DNA from: a virus
IMG/VR virus record: IMGVR_UViG_3300021961_000048
Span: 25,960 to 89,959 of that record
DNA: 64,000 nt
Direction: 5' to 3' (one strand)
In this document: positions 20,870 to 29,720 of the stretch, piece by piece
How the letters are laid out: the number at the start of each line of letters is the position of its first letter
Numbering within the stretch: the first letter of the stretch is position 1
Notes under the pieces: generated by a model
Database searches by the model: none
What the model was told of the DNA's origin: nothing
Seen by the model: only the letters and a program-made list of their open reading frames with translations
Program-made: the position numbers and the translations under genes

Positions 20870-22939
20870 TTAGAAACAAGACTCGAACTCGGGATACACA
20901 AACGTATCCGTGGGATAATCAATGATATTTATGTCGGTCGCTCCATAGTTCCAGGAGTCAAAGTTATTAGGATCGAAGGGCGATGTCACGTTATTATTGG
21001 TGTTGTAATCGATGGGAAAAACACCAGGATTAAAGATCGCAGGATCCACGCCAGGGGGAATGACGATAGATGACGAATAGGGGTTAACCGACACAGGAAG
21101 GCGTTCTGTACCGTCTGGTGTACCTGCAATAGCAATAGGTCCAACACAAACGATACCTGAGGAGTAATCCACAGTGCCAACGTTATTATTAAGAATGAGT
21201 TCTTTCTCGTTCCTTGTTGTAACGAGCATCAGCGACCCTCTACCGTCATCTCTGATGTTTACGGGAACGAGGGTTTCCTGATCAACAGCAACAAGGGTAT
21301 TCGCTACCTGAGTGGTGCTGATTCCACCAGCAATCAGGTCTACAAGGTTTGCTGTGTAACCTGTAGCGTAGAATACACCCGACTTGACCGATGAGAAGAC
21401 AGGAGCACATCTATTGCCATCACCATCGTTGCCTGTCAGGTCATTTGGGTTATGAATCGGGTTGCCAAAATCCAAACACTCGGTAAACACAGTACCGAAA
21501 GCAAAGTTTTCTAGATTTTGACCCAGAGACAGTTGAGTAACACTACCAGAGACGCAAGGATTAGTTGCATCGAGCATCGAACTGTATTTTGAACCTTCGA
21601 TACGACCACCGAAGCGGTTTGACTGTCCAGCAGCGTTATATTTGTCAATACTACGAAGAAGGTCTGTCTGAAGTTCTGCAGAACTCTTTGTAGTGCAGTT
21701 TCCATCGTAATAAACCCAAGATTTCGGCACGACAAAGAAAGAAGTCGGGTCAGTGATCACAGGTTCGATGGATGCCATTGCATAAGGCAGCAGATTGTTC
21801 CTAATCTGTGCTTTTGTTGTGGCATTAAGTTTTGTGCCCGATTTTGAACGGATAGCAATGTAGACTTTTCCGTAAATCGGCGGATTCAGCTTCTCTCCAC
21901 CATATGCAGTGACCGAAGCGGCTTGTGGGTAGATCGTTTTGGTGATGTACTCGTAGTCCGACTCGGTTACAGCACGATTTTGAGTTGCATACGCTCTAGG
22001 AGCGTTGAACTTGATGCTCAGGGGCGATTCGCGGACCTCAGCGTCAGTTGCAGCGTCAATAGTCGTGATGATGATGTTCTGGGGAGGAATCGGACGACCC
22101 TCAGAGTCAACAATCAGACCAGTGAAGGAGAAATCTGTACATCCGTTCGCTTCTGGACCTGCAGTGCGGATATACTCAATGTTAATAACCTCACCATTGA
22201 GCAGTTTACGCCCCAGGACGCCATCTCCGAACACAACTTTGTATCTGAGGTCATCAGTCTCCTCAAGGAAGAATGCACGACTGTTTCCGTTGAGGTTAAC
22301 CGAGTTTCTGACGGGAGTATATTCGTCAGTTTCTTGGGATTGTACGTTAGGACGCACAAAGACTCTCAGAAGTTCTGTATCGACGTTCTCGGAAGGAACA
22401 ACGAAGTCTTGATCTCTGGTATCATCAACGGTATACTCGAAGTTGAGCAAGTTACCTTGATAGAAGATGATTTTGCTAAACTCAGCAAGTCCAGTTTGGG
22501 GATCAACCGAAACTTGAACATTGCTTCTAACAGCAAAGATGAAAGTATCGGTCAGGTTCCTAGAAACAAAAACATCACCCTTACGGAGGGTTACAGTTTC
22601 GGGGAAGTTGGAAGAAGAACCAACTGCAGAGGTCTGTATATTGATGCGTACACAAGCCTTCGCTGCTTTGATCGATCTTGGTGTATAGTTGAGTTGCTTA
22701 GCAACACGAACAATGTTATCTCTAACAGTTGCCGACTCCAAGAAGGTCTCGTTCAGTGCCATATTGGCGTTGAACGCGGAGTAGTATGTGTTGTATGCTA
22801 AAATATCAATCAAGTAAGAGGCAGACGAGCCCTCAAAGTCATAATCGCTAAACTCATCCCGAGTTCTGAGATACGACTTGATCGATTCCTTGATCTCAAA
22901 GAAATCAAGGGATGTAAGTTGAGAGGGTACGGCTGGCAT
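20870..22939 (-). CDS. 6: baseplate wedge protein gp6-like
   Basis: 689 aa. The N-terminus (FEIKESIKSYLRTR...YDFEGSSASYLIDILAYNT, then LNETFLESATVRDNIVRVAK) is the hallmark of the T4 gp6 / phage J-like baseplate family. Long N-terminal helices are followed by a beta-rich middle that holds the sheath-proximal wedge domain. In T4, gp6 dimers link neighbouring wedges and bind gp7 and gp25. Here it sits between gp25 and the gp7-like giant, as expected for a wedge assembly operon. The length is close to T4 gp6 (660 aa). The C-terminus is Asn/Pro-rich and less conserved. Confidence 0.93.
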   Translation of the reverse strand: MPAVPSQLTSLDFFEIKESIKSYLRTRDEFSDYDFEGSSASYLIDILAYNTYYSAFNANMALNETFLESATVRDNIVRVAKQLNYTPRSIKAAKACVRINIQTSAVGSSSNFPETVTLRKGDVFVSRNLTDTFIFAVRSNVQVSVDPQTGLAEFSKIIFYQGNLLNFEYTVDDTRDQDFVVPSENVDTELLRVFVRPNVQSQETDEYTPVRNSVNLNGNSRAFFLEETDDLRYKVVFGDGVLGRKLLNGEVINIEYIRTAGPEANGCTDFSFTGLIVDSEGRPIPPQNIIITTIDAATDAEVRESPLSIKFNAPRAYATQNRAVTESDYEYITKTIYPQAASVTAYGGEKLNPPIYGKVYIAIRSKSGTKLNATTKAQIRNNLLPYAMASIEPVITDPTSFFVVPKSWVYYDGNCTTKSSAELQTDLLRSIDKYNAAGQSNRFGGRIEGSKYSSMLDATNPCVSGSVTQLSLGQNLENFAFGTVFTECLDFGNPIHNPNDLTGNDGDGNRCAPVFSSVKSGVFYATGYTANLVDLIAGGISTTQVANTLVAVDQETLVPVNIRDDGRGSLMLVTTRNEKELILNNNVGTVDYSSGIVCVGPIAIAGTPDGTERLPVSVNPYSSSIVIPPGVDPAIFNPGVFPIDYNTNNNVTSPFDPNNFDSWNYGATDINIIDYPTDTFVYPEFESCF

Positions 22940-22940
22940 G

Positions 22941-23354
22941 TTATGCGACCTCTAGGAGGAAATCTACAGTTTGAAGTAATGTTTGTCCAATAATCACATA
23001 CTCAATAGTTACGTTGAGTTCCTGACCATCAGGGTTTTCACGAATGAATACGTTTTTCAGTTCAACTCTTGGTTCAAGTCTTTCTACGGTATTTCTAATC
23101 TCCGTTTTCATTTCTTCTGCCAAGAACACGTCAAACGGTTCAAAGAGAAGGTTTTTGATTCTAGAACCGATGCCTGGTTGAAAAGGACGCTCACCAAACG
23201 TAGTGAGCATCAGGTTTCTGATGGATTGCTTGATAGCGTTCTCATTTTTAACCACACTAAAATCCTTAGTATTGGGATTTGCCTTGAACGAAACCGCAAG
23301 GTCTTTATACCCTCTACTAAGGAACTTTTCAGATCTAAATCTATATGCGGGCAT
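22941..23354 (-). CDS. 25: baseplate wedge protein gp25-like
   Basis: 137 aa of the GPW/gp25 family. It shows the family features: a short N-terminal arm, the helix SIRNLMLTTFGERPFQPGIG, then FEP, and the EPR-type motif LEPRVELKNV before a C-terminal beta hairpin. gp25 joins the sheath-like baseplate wedge to gp6 and resembles the TssE protein of type VI systems. It starts at a TAATG overlap with the preceding small gene and ends 1 nt before gp6, so the three are probably translationally coupled. Confidence 0.95.
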   Translation of the reverse strand: MPAYRFRSEKFLSRGYKDLAVSFKANPNTKDFSVVKNENAIKQSIRNLMLTTFGERPFQPGIGSRIKNLLFEPFDVFLAEEMKTEIRNTVERLEPRVELKNVFIRENPDGQELNVTIEYVIIGQTLLQTVDFLLEVA

Positions 23355-23545
23355 TAGAAGCGTTCAACGTAATCATCGAACCCATTTTTACCACCACACC
23401 ATTTTGAAAGACGATCTTGGGGAGGATCGTTGTTGTGTGCTAACTTCAGATATTTATCAGCTTTCGGGTCAGTGATTAGAACCGTTGTCCCGAAATCGTG
23501 TTGCATCATTTCAGGTACATTATCTGGGATTGGATTGTTAGCCAT
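23354..23545 (-). CDS. small conserved protein upstream of gp25
   Basis: 63 aa starting MANNPIPDN, with a purine-rich AAGAGAGACAG sequence as ribosome site. A longer reading would need a TTG start. Acidic and basic residues are mixed (NNDPPQDRLSKWCGG near the C-terminus) and there is no membrane segment. It overlaps gp25 by TAATG, so it is co-translated with the wedge genes and may be a wedge assembly factor. I do not recognise the family. Confidence 0.75.
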   Translation of the reverse strand: MANNPIPDNVPEMMQHDFGTTVLITDPKADKYLKLAHNNDPPQDRLSKWCGGKNGFDDYVERF

Positions 23546-23572
23546 CTGTCTCTCTTGCTTAAGGATCAACAG

Positions 23573-23611
23573 AACTTTTTAAGCGGTTGCTATCGCTTAA
23601 AGTTATTTATC
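23573..23611 (-). promoter_or_regulatory. late promoter box followed by a leader hairpin
   Basis: GATAAATA (23604-23611) is one base from the T4 late consensus TATAAATA and overlaps the stop of the upstream gene. Downstream, TTTAAGCG and CGCTTAAA (23573-23600) form an 8-bp stem. No U-run follows, so it is more likely a 5'-leader hairpin of the late wedge mRNA than a terminator. The box is 58 nt from the next ATG, farther than at the other late genes here. Confidence 0.5.
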
Positions 23612-24133
23612 TCTCCAGTCCCAGTGGTTATTTGGTCTCTCCCACCAGAAGTGCAAGTCTTGCTCATCATCGTTGTAATATTCGCCAACAAAATCACTCT
23701 TGAACTTACTGTGAATATTTTCACACATCGCTACAGTGTAAATCTCTTTCGTAGTGAGTCTACGCATGGCACGGGTGATCCAAGTATAGTTACCACCTCG
23801 GATAACACCCGCTTCAATCAATACAAACTTGTTAAACCGATCTTTCCATCTATGGAAAGCTTCCAGAAAGTCTAGTTCGTATTCGACTTTCGATTCATCG
23901 GGAAATGGCACGTTGACGGATTCGATATGGTAAATCTCACCGTCAACAGTCAACGAGTGTGCCATGTGTTGAGCAATGATTCCTGAATAGTCTGGTGAGA
24001 CACAAATGAATAGCGTATCACGAGGATGCCAGTTTGGTTTACGCACCATGACTTTGTGGATGATCGACTGAATCAGCGACATCTCCTTATCTTGGGAGAT
24101 AAAATGCAAAGTCTTGTCTAGTGCGCTATACAT
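23603..24133 (-). CDS. conserved phage protein, weakly phosphoribosyltransferase-like
   Basis: 176 aa. The central segment KFVLIEAGVIRGGNYTWIT resembles a PRPP-binding loop (hydrophobic strand, acidic residue, GG-x-T), and the preceding Rossmann-like strand DTLFICVSPDYSGI fits that fold. The usual paired acidic residues of a true PRTase motif are incomplete, so enzymatic activity is doubtful. An internal ATG (MSLIQSI) is a possible alternative start. It lies between small genes and the wedge operon and ends within the late promoter box. Confidence 0.7.
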   Translation of the reverse strand: MYSALDKTLHFISQDKEMSLIQSIIHKVMVRKPNWHPRDTLFICVSPDYSGIIAQHMAHSLTVDGEIYHIESVNVPFPDESKVEYELDFLEAFHRWKDRFNKFVLIEAGVIRGGNYTWITRAMRRLTTKEIYTVAMCENIHSKFKSDFVGEYYNDDEQDLHFWWERPNNHWDWRDK

Positions 24134-24135
24134 GG

Positions 24136-24327
24136 TTACAGATTCAGAAACAGTTGTGTGGTGTATTCGTAGTCCACCATATGATATTTAAGGAACTCAC
24201 GAAATGTCATTTTCATCTCTCTTTGTGACATACCGCAATGATCAGCGGCAGCAGGTAGATTCATGGTAGCCCGAAAAAGACCCCAGTTGGACTCTTCGAC
24301 CAACTGGGGCGTAGTTTTAACTTTCAT
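24136..24327 (-). CDS. small conserved protein, possibly helix-turn-helix
   Basis: 63 aa. The middle part, NLPAAADHCGMSQREMKMTF, has the spacing of a short HTH (alanine-rich helix, turn at CGMS, second helix), followed by an aromatic tail. It overlaps the previous gene by ATGA and leaves 2 nt before the next gene. A DNA-binding role is only a guess from the pattern. Confidence 0.65.
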   Translation of the reverse strand: MKVKTTPQLVEESNWGLFRATMNLPAAADHCGMSQREMKMTFREFLKYHMVDYEYTTQLFLNL

Positions 24328-24473
24328 CGACCTTGACCGCGATAACGCTTCTTGCGACCATTACGAGAGGTTGCAGAGAGTTTGGTGTTAACGCCACGAC
24401 CCTGCCGAGTCATTTTCGGAGGACCAGGCTGAAAGACAATACGGGAAGAACCAACTTTCGCTTTAGCAGGCAT
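24324..24473 (-). CDS. small basic Arg/Lys-rich protein
   Basis: 49 aa starting MPAKAKVGSSRIVFQPG and ending in a highly basic tail (SRNGRKKRYRGQGR). The chosen ATG is 28 nt downstream of a TATAAT -10 element. A longer frame would begin inside that promoter. The charge suggests nucleic-acid binding, but nothing more specific can be seen. Short basic proteins of this kind are common beside cyanophage structural genes. Confidence 0.7.
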   Translation of the reverse strand: MPAKAKVGSSRIVFQPGPPKMTRQGRGVNTKLSATSRNGRKKRYRGQGR

Positions 24474-24500
24474 AGTGTGTGTCGTGTGGTGGACGTTGAT

Positions 24501-24506
24501 ATTATA
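24501..24506 (-). promoter_or_regulatory. sigma70-type -10 element (TATAAT)
   Basis: TGTGCTATAATATC lies in the short gap after the PAAR-like gene, 28 nt before the ATG of the basic protein. No good -35 hexamer and no palindromic GTGGACAGT box is present at the expected distance, so the promoter may be weak or activated differently. Confidence 0.5.
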
Positions 24507-24512
24507 GCACAA

Positions 24513-25046
24513 TCAGGCGGACCAGACCGTAGCAGATCCCCATGCAACAACAGAACTACACGGATACGACCAACCAGGGAAACCAAGCCCCAGAGGATCC
24601 AGCATTCTGCCAACTGGCAGTTTTAATGCAAAGACCGTGAGTGTAGTTGTGAACAAAACTCTGGGGTGACCTACACCACCCGCATCTTCAATCGTCAAGA
24701 TCGAACATGGGATCGGTGTTGGAAACGGACAGATGTTAGGACCGCAGGGGCACATGTATATAACAATGTTCGTACATGCACTCCAGTGGGGAGTGAACGT
24801 ATCCCCTAGCAAATAGATTGGAAGGAAGTGTACAAGTACAAGTGCCCTCAAAGGGTTGAGAGCAGTCAGTGGTACAAGCGGATATGGTGGCCACCAGCAT
24901 GTAAGATCTTTTACTTTGATCGTATATGGGATTGGCGGACTACTACAACCCTGAACCGAGTGAACGGTAGGTGGCAAGCACAGTCCGTGACCACTACAAG
25001 GCAGTGCATTATGCGCTGCAACAGGTTTTAGAAATCCATATGCCAT
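24513..25046 (-). CDS. Cys/Pro-rich PAAR-like spike-tip candidate
   Basis: 177 aa that starts inside the stop codon of the 1,180-aa gene (TAATG), so it is translationally coupled to it. Features: PCSGHGLCLPPTVHSVQG near the N-terminus, then many Pro and Cys residues (CPCGPNICPFPTPIPC), short hydrophobic strands and Gly turns. The Gly-His-Gly and clustered Cys/His residues fit a metal-bound PAAR or PAAR-like cone that caps a tail spike. I cannot align it to a PAAR motif with certainty. Alternative: a small structural cap specific to cyanophages. Confidence 0.6.
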   Translation of the reverse strand: MAYGFLKPVAAHNALPCSGHGLCLPPTVHSVQGCSSPPIPYTIKVKDLTCWWPPYPLVPLTALNPLRALVLVHFLPIYLLGDTFTPHWSACTNIVIYMCPCGPNICPFPTPIPCSILTIEDAGGVGHPRVLFTTTLTVFALKLPVGRMLDPLGLGFPGWSYPCSSVVAWGSATVWSA

Positions 25047-28000
25047 TAGAACCCATCTCCGATAACGTTTCTGATGTCAACGTCACATTCACTAAAGTAG
25101 GGGTTGCTTAAATACTGAACTGCTTTCGCATAAACAATGGTGGCACCTGTCAAGTAGTTTCGTACTTTCATTTGACCGACATATGGTCCTAAAACCATAC
25201 TTGGGGTGCCACCCTGCATTCTGCCTGGTTGCACTGCGATAGAAACGTCGTTGACATTCTCAAGAGCAGCGCAAATACTCATGAGTTCGGGTACCTGATC
25301 ATATGTAGTACCCGCGATGGGTTGACCATTGGCATCCCATCCGCAGAAAACGTCCAATGGACCGTCTGAGGCAGTAACACCGCGAACATAGGTGTCCCAA
25401 CATTCATTTGGTGGCGCACCGCCCACCCAGGGTTCTGCTTCAATCGCAGTAATGTTGGTAGAGTCGCTAAAGTTCTCAGTTGTTGATCCGCCAGTCGGTT
25501 GTCCCGTTTGTGGGTCTGTTTCTGGAGTTGTAAAACTCCAACTCCAAGGTCCAACCAAGAAGTTGGGTGTATAAGTTGCAATATTGTCATGCAACCAGAG
25601 TTGGAACTGCTCAAACTCAGAATAACTGGATCTGTTGTAGTCAAATGTGTTCTCGTCAAGTCCAATCGGCACAAAAACGTAACCAGGACCGTTAGGATCG
25701 CGATAACAACGTCCCTGAATGCCTCCACGGAAGCAAGGATGAGTCTTTGCGAGTCCAGAAACCTTTCTTGTGGGTGTCAACCTCGCTGCAGGCATTTTAT
25801 CCTTCAGGAAGTCCATGAAATCTTGCCCCTGAGACCCTATTGTATGCCCCTCTAACCGCATTGAAACCTTAAACGTGGCTTCCTCTGCCTCTGAAGCACA
25901 ATATTTGTGTACAACCCATCCAAATGCCACTGGTTTGGGGTCTTCCAGAGGACTCAAAGGTTGAGATGTGCCTCTATAGGAGCAAGGCATGTCAAAGAAA
26001 CGACTTACAGCGTAAGTTTTTGGTTGAGGAATCTCAATACACGCATTTCCATTGTTCCAACCATAGAGACCAGACAGTCCCGTTGCCCTTGTATCGGCAG
26101 TTTCCGCTGCAGAACGGATTTCTGAGAAGGGTCCGTTCAAATAATCGTTGATTCCATCGGAATACTGACGAACATATTTGAAAGATTCGTCTGTAGGGAG
26201 TGAATCCGCGATAACACCAGGCAAAGTGAGGTCTAAACACTGTGCAGGGAGGTCTTGACAGAGCACAGTCTTGTCAGTTTTGCTCACATCGGTCACTTTC
26301 ATGTAACCTTGCGGGATTTCTACCGACAATCCTTCTTCGATTTTGCTGAATCCTTCGTTAAGTACGCCTTCTAAGTCAAAGCCACCGTCAGTTCCGACAA
26401 GATCCTTGACATTTTTGAGTGCACCACTCTTCACAGGGTCATAACCTGCGGTAGATTGCCCATCAAATCCGCGAGAAACCTTCTCAGGGATGACAACTGC
26501 GACTAAAGGCGGGAAATCTGGCGAATATCCAGACCCAGGATCCGTGATTGCGACTCTAACGATGGTTCCATTGGCGTCCATCTCCTCAACAATGATCTTT
26601 GCCTGCTTCTGAATGACAGTTTTGCCGCGATTATACGCAACTTTGCCTGCAGTTGCCTTATCAGACTGTGCCAAAGTGTTAGAAGTCTTCGAGATTGCGT
26701 TATGCATCTGCATATCGTAGTCTTGTGAAGTCTCCTGAGTGTATCCAGCAGTCTTTGCATTGCCCAAACCGTTGTCTAACGGTGCCTGATTCATCATTTC
26801 TGACGCAAAATCGCCAGGAGAGAAGTCTTCCATGATGCCAGGAGAGGAAACAGAGATGGTTGTGTCCTCAAATCTGTATCCAAAACCACCATTTATGATC
26901 TTAACTCGCGCAAGTTCGCCTCTTTCATTGATAACTGCCTCAAGTTTTGCCTCATCTAGCGTTCTACTTGCGACTAATGCGTTAGGATCGATCTCAACTT
27001 GGAAGTAAGTGATCTTTTTGGGGAACTCATATACGCCAAAGAACGCACATTTGTCGCTAATACCGTATCCAGCAAGCACAACTGCGGATGCACCATCAGC
27101 AGAAGTGAACTGTTGGTTGTATGTGAACTCATTTCCGTTCTCTGCTTCCGCATCTGTCTCGCCCAACTCCATAAATCCGCACTTAGTTTCATCACCAAAG
27201 TAACGAATGGACGTGATTGTCCACCCATTGATGCTTTCACCACGCCTAAATGCGCCAGTTGTGGTAACATAGCGGAACAAAATGCGTCTAGAGTCGGTAC
27301 CAACCGTCCAGAAAGACTCATTTACGCCCTGTGTGGACATATCTGAGAGTTTCAAAGTCGATTTTGTCGTCTCCCAGGAGTCTTCTCGGATCTGATAGAA
27401 GTGAGAATGGTAAGAATAGTTGCGAATACAGCAAGGATACGACCTACTTTGCTCATCTTGACACGTTGTATTGGGACAACAACCCGCATCAGACAGTGTA
27501 TACTGGATTCCGAAGATAGGACCGTTCCATGGATACGACGTATCGTACAAATAATAGACAAACTGAGAGTCGTACATGTCCTCAAATCCCAGATATCTGG
27601 GAACAGCACCCTTGATTGCGCCGTTTAGACCATACGCCCACTCAAAGTTTGCATCTGTAGAGGCAACTTCAACGTAATCTGCGTCTCCCCACCCGTTCAT
27701 ATTGGGTGGACCTTCAAATCTGGAGTCAGTATCGCCGCGTCTACCCCATCTATACTTGAAATATGACCATGGCTCTGCCCATTGATACCAACCAGACTTG
27801 TCTACACACTGTCCAGTGGGTCCAATCAGACCAACATCAACAACTTGTTTTGCTTTCTGTGACCCAAAACCACCCGTATATACATAACCGATGATGCCTT
27901 GGTATGCATATTCCCCTCTCATGGGGTCCTTGGGGGGTATAGGACCGCCTGAGAGGTTTACTTCACCTGCAGGAGTGGTGGTATAGAAGTCATCATACTT

Positions 28001-28588
28001 CGGTGCACCTGCATAATAATGATACAGAGGGGTATAATCTGCCCCATGAGCAGCAGCACCCGCCTCTGTGGTGTGAATATAACCTAATGTACCAGTATTC
28101 TCGAATCCACTCTCACTTTGATTGGACGAGATTTTTGTATTATTGAGGTCGTGGTTGTAATGCCGATAGAACTGTGTTCCACCTGACGATGCAGATTCCA
28201 GAACATAGAACACAGGACGATTAGAACGCGGTTCTGCGTTATATTTTTTTGCTACCTTTCCTTTACGACGTTCACCGACCATATCATCTTTGCGGATACG
28301 GTTCTCAATCGTATAGGTATGATCGAATCCACTGCCACCTGTACCACGATAGTGTCGATAAACTTCTCTTCTATCACTATCGCAGTTGGTGCAAACTTCT
28401 TCCTCGTCCCCAATATAATGCACATTATCTTTGCCTAAGGGTAACGACCCAGGTCCCGCTCCGAGGAACTTGATCTGATACCCATCAGGCACGCCTTCAT
28501 ACTCATCACTATTCCAACGCTTCTCAAAATCTTTCGTTTCGATTGGATTGCGATAAGATCTTCCCGTCTCTATAATATAGGCAGGCAT
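25046..28588 (-). CDS. large virion structural protein with FYTT-type repeats
   Basis: 1,180 aa. The first 300 residues carry repeats with FYRHYN and LYHYYAG...YDDFYTTTPAGE followed by YQGIIGYVYTGG, similar in layout to DUF5648-type lectin-like repeats. The middle has two INGGFGYRF / TDPGSGYSP units like the GGSGY repeats of the giant gp7-like protein. The C-terminal third is Cys-containing and mixed alpha/beta (GPWSWSFTTPETD). Probably an extended tail or baseplate-attached protein. It overlaps both neighbours by TAATG, which ties it to the coiled-coil gene upstream and the tip candidate downstream. Confidence 0.8.
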   Translation of the reverse strand: MPAYIIETGRSYRNPIETKDFEKRWNSDEYEGVPDGYQIKFLGAGPGSLPLGKDNVHYIGDEEEVCTNCDSDRREVYRHYRGTGGSGFDHTYTIENRIRKDDMVGERRKGKVAKKYNAEPRSNRPVFYVLESASSGGTQFYRHYNHDLNNTKISSNQSESGFENTGTLGYIHTTEAGAAAHGADYTPLYHYYAGAPKYDDFYTTTPAGEVNLSGGPIPPKDPMRGEYAYQGIIGYVYTGGFGSQKAKQVVDVGLIGPTGQCVDKSGWYQWAEPWSYFKYRWGRRGDTDSRFEGPPNMNGWGDADYVEVASTDANFEWAYGLNGAIKGAVPRYLGFEDMYDSQFVYYLYDTSYPWNGPIFGIQYTLSDAGCCPNTTCQDEQSRSYPCCIRNYSYHSHFYQIREDSWETTKSTLKLSDMSTQGVNESFWTVGTDSRRILFRYVTTTGAFRRGESINGWTITSIRYFGDETKCGFMELGETDAEAENGNEFTYNQQFTSADGASAVVLAGYGISDKCAFFGVYEFPKKITYFQVEIDPNALVASRTLDEAKLEAVINERGELARVKIINGGFGYRFEDTTISVSSPGIMEDFSPGDFASEMMNQAPLDNGLGNAKTAGYTQETSQDYDMQMHNAISKTSNTLAQSDKATAGKVAYNRGKTVIQKQAKIIVEEMDANGTIVRVAITDPGSGYSPDFPPLVAVVIPEKVSRGFDGQSTAGYDPVKSGALKNVKDLVGTDGGFDLEGVLNEGFSKIEEGLSVEIPQGYMKVTDVSKTDKTVLCQDLPAQCLDLTLPGVIADSLPTDESFKYVRQYSDGINDYLNGPFSEIRSAAETADTRATGLSGLYGWNNGNACIEIPQPKTYAVSRFFDMPCSYRGTSQPLSPLEDPKPVAFGWVVHKYCASEAEEATFKVSMRLEGHTIGSQGQDFMDFLKDKMPAARLTPTRKVSGLAKTHPCFRGGIQGRCYRDPNGPGYVFVPIGLDENTFDYNRSSYSEFEQFQLWLHDNIATYTPNFLVGPWSWSFTTPETDPQTGQPTGGSTTENFSDSTNITAIEAEPWVGGAPPNECWDTYVRGVTASDGPLDVFCGWDANGQPIAGTTYDQVPELMSICAALENVNDVSIAVQPGRMQGGTPSMVLGPYVGQMKVRNYLTGATIVYAKAVQYLSNPYFSECDVDIRNVIGDGF

Positions 28589-28809
28589 TAAATACCAAGA
28601 ACTGTTTCAATCGTATTTAGTCTCTCATAGAGGTCATCGAAAACCTGCTTTAGGTTTTTATACTCATCCGACCCTGGTGGTTTGTATTGAATCATACTTG
28701 GACCTGGGGGCGGCATTTTTGAGACCGCTTCTTCTAGCAACTGTATACGGGCATTCAAGTGTAAGAATGCATCATTGATATTCTTAAAGTTCTCGTTCAG
28801 ATTGTCCAT
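28588..28809 (-). CDS. small coiled-coil protein
   Basis: 73 aa with heptad patterns in both halves (NINDAFLHLNARIQLLEEAV and LKQVFDDLYERLNTIETVLG) around a proline-rich loop (KMPPPGPSMIQYKPPG). Probably a helical hairpin or trimer that assembles with the 1,180-aa protein encoded immediately after it (TAATG overlap). A chaperone or connector role is inference from position. Confidence 0.75.
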   Translation of the reverse strand: MDNLNENFKNINDAFLHLNARIQLLEEAVSKMPPPGPSMIQYKPPGSDEYKNLKQVFDDLYERLNTIETVLGI

Positions 28810-28853
28810 AATGTTGGGTCAAACGCGGTTTTTGGTTTCGCGGTTTTTGAGAG

Positions 28854-29039
28854 TTAATCTTCAGTATCGAGATCCTCGTCAGCAACCTTCTTAAGCATTA
28901 TTGTACCATCGATGTCCTCAGAATATTCTAAGTAATCTCCTTCACACCATCCCGCCTCCTGTAGGAGTTCATCGGGGAACTGTACAAATACTTCACCATC
29001 GTCCCCTTCCTGGACCTCTAAGACGTATCTCTTACTCAT
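28854..29039 (-). CDS. AbrB/MazE-like swapped-hairpin protein
   Basis: 61 aa. The pattern RYVLEVQE..GEVFVQFPDELLQEAGWCEGDYLEYSE is that of the SpoVT-AbrB/MazE fold: a beta strand, a P-x-E-LL helix, then an aGWxeGDxLxY turn and strand. Such proteins bind DNA as dimers, often as antitoxins or transition regulators. No toxin-like partner is adjacent, so it could regulate phage or host promoters. The acidic tail (DEDLDTED) is unusual for a DNA binder. Confidence 0.75.
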   Translation of the reverse strand: MSKRYVLEVQEGDDGEVFVQFPDELLQEAGWCEGDYLEYSEDIDGTIMLKKVADEDLDTED

Positions 29040-29063
29040 TTAATACTCCGAGTAACACACAAC

Positions 29064-29069
29064 AGTATA
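29064..29069 (-). promoter_or_regulatory. -10 element TATACT for the AbrB-like gene
   Basis: CTATATACTG lies 25 nt before the ATG of the AbrB-like gene, the same leader length as the other early-type promoters in this window. No clear -35 hexamer and no GTGGACAGT palindrome are seen upstream. The repeats at 29140-29278 lie further upstream. Confidence 0.45.
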
Positions 29070-29139
29070 TAGATTTTCTCAGTGTTTGTGATACAACCAG
29101 ACGTACACGTCAGCACGCACAGGTCTGAGAAACTTTTTA

Positions 29140-29278
29140 CCCCTGGAAAAAATATTTTGTAGAGAGATATTCGCAATCTCTTTTAGGGTGAGGAAGATAT
29201 ACGACCATTCCTCACGGGGGGTCGTAGCGAGGGTCTGGGGGGTCTCAGAACCCCTGGAAATATTTTTAGAGAGAGATA
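29140..29278 (-). repeat. pair of ~28-bp direct repeats in a non-coding gap
   Basis: CCCCTGG followed by an A/T-rich run and AGAGAGATA occurs at 29140-29170 and again at 29251-29278, each preceded by GGTCTSAGAA. The gap 29040-29371 otherwise holds no gene I trust. A 97-codon frame crosses it but spans the repeats and has no protein-like composition. The repeats could be duplicated promoter or leader sequence, or binding sites. Confidence 0.55.
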
Positions 29279-29371
29279 ACACTAGGGCGATCCTATACTT
29301 TTGTAGGTTAGGGAAGTGGGGCGTTTTAATATAGCGAAATGGGGGACACGATTGCATCCCCATTGTATACA

Positions 29372-29554
29372 CTAACTGTAACTCACATCATAACAGAAAC
29401 CCTCTGCAATCATGTAGTCTGTGAATCTTTGATACTGTTGGAGATCTTCACTCAAACCAGTATCAATAAGGAACTGTGCTAACTCTATCTGTTCGTCGGG
29501 TGGGAGTGATCCTGCGTCGTACAGATCTAGGAGAAGTTGATACTTTTCAGGCAT
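29372..29554 (-). CDS. small conserved cyanophage protein (DUF7417-like)
   Basis: 60 aa starting MPEKYQLLLDLYDAG, with LPPDEQIELAQFLIDTGL and a C-terminal YQRFTDYMIAEGFC. This is a sequence type I know from many cyanophages, always small and of unknown function. An up-frame ATG exists, but the chosen start overlaps the previous stop (ATGCCTGA), in keeping with the tight packing around it. Confidence 0.75.
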   Translation of the reverse strand: MPEKYQLLLDLYDAGSLPPDEQIELAQFLIDTGLSEDLQQYQRFTDYMIAEGFCYDVSYS

Positions 29555-29720
29555 TGGGTTGTTTACTGTAATCGGATGCATCTTGCAATGCTAGTTGATA
29601 ACTCTTGAATGGTCCAAACTTAGGACAACCTTCGTAATCATATCGCCAGAAGTGTTTACGATGGTTTTCCCAGATCTGTATATCAACTGGGGGATTCGTG
29701 TTGAGGGTGATAGTTTTCAA
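29547..29720 (-). CDS. small hypothetical protein with TTG start
   Basis: 57 aa reading from a TTG that overlaps the preceding TGA (GTTGA arrangement). Text: KTITLNTNPPVDIQIWENHR, then FWRYDYEGCPKFGPFKSY. No ATG is available in frame. The aromatic-rich centre and exact end-to-start overlaps with both neighbours support it as a real gene. Function unknown. Confidence 0.55.
   Translation of the reverse strand: MKTITLNTNPPVDIQIWENHRKHFWRYDYEGCPKFGPFKSYQLALQDASDYSKQPNA

Noticed and set aside
23573-23600. Hairpin after the 176-aa gene as a terminator
   Set aside because: No U-run follows on the minus strand, and it lies just downstream of a late promoter box, so a leader hairpin is more likely.
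24513-25046. Calling the 177-aa gene a definite PAAR protein
   Set aside because: Cys, His and Pro spacing is suggestive, but I could not align it with the PAAR motif, so it is left as a candidate.
29079-29372. 97-codon minus-strand frame
   Set aside because: It spans two non-coding direct repeats and a promoter, has no protein-like pattern and no ribosome site.
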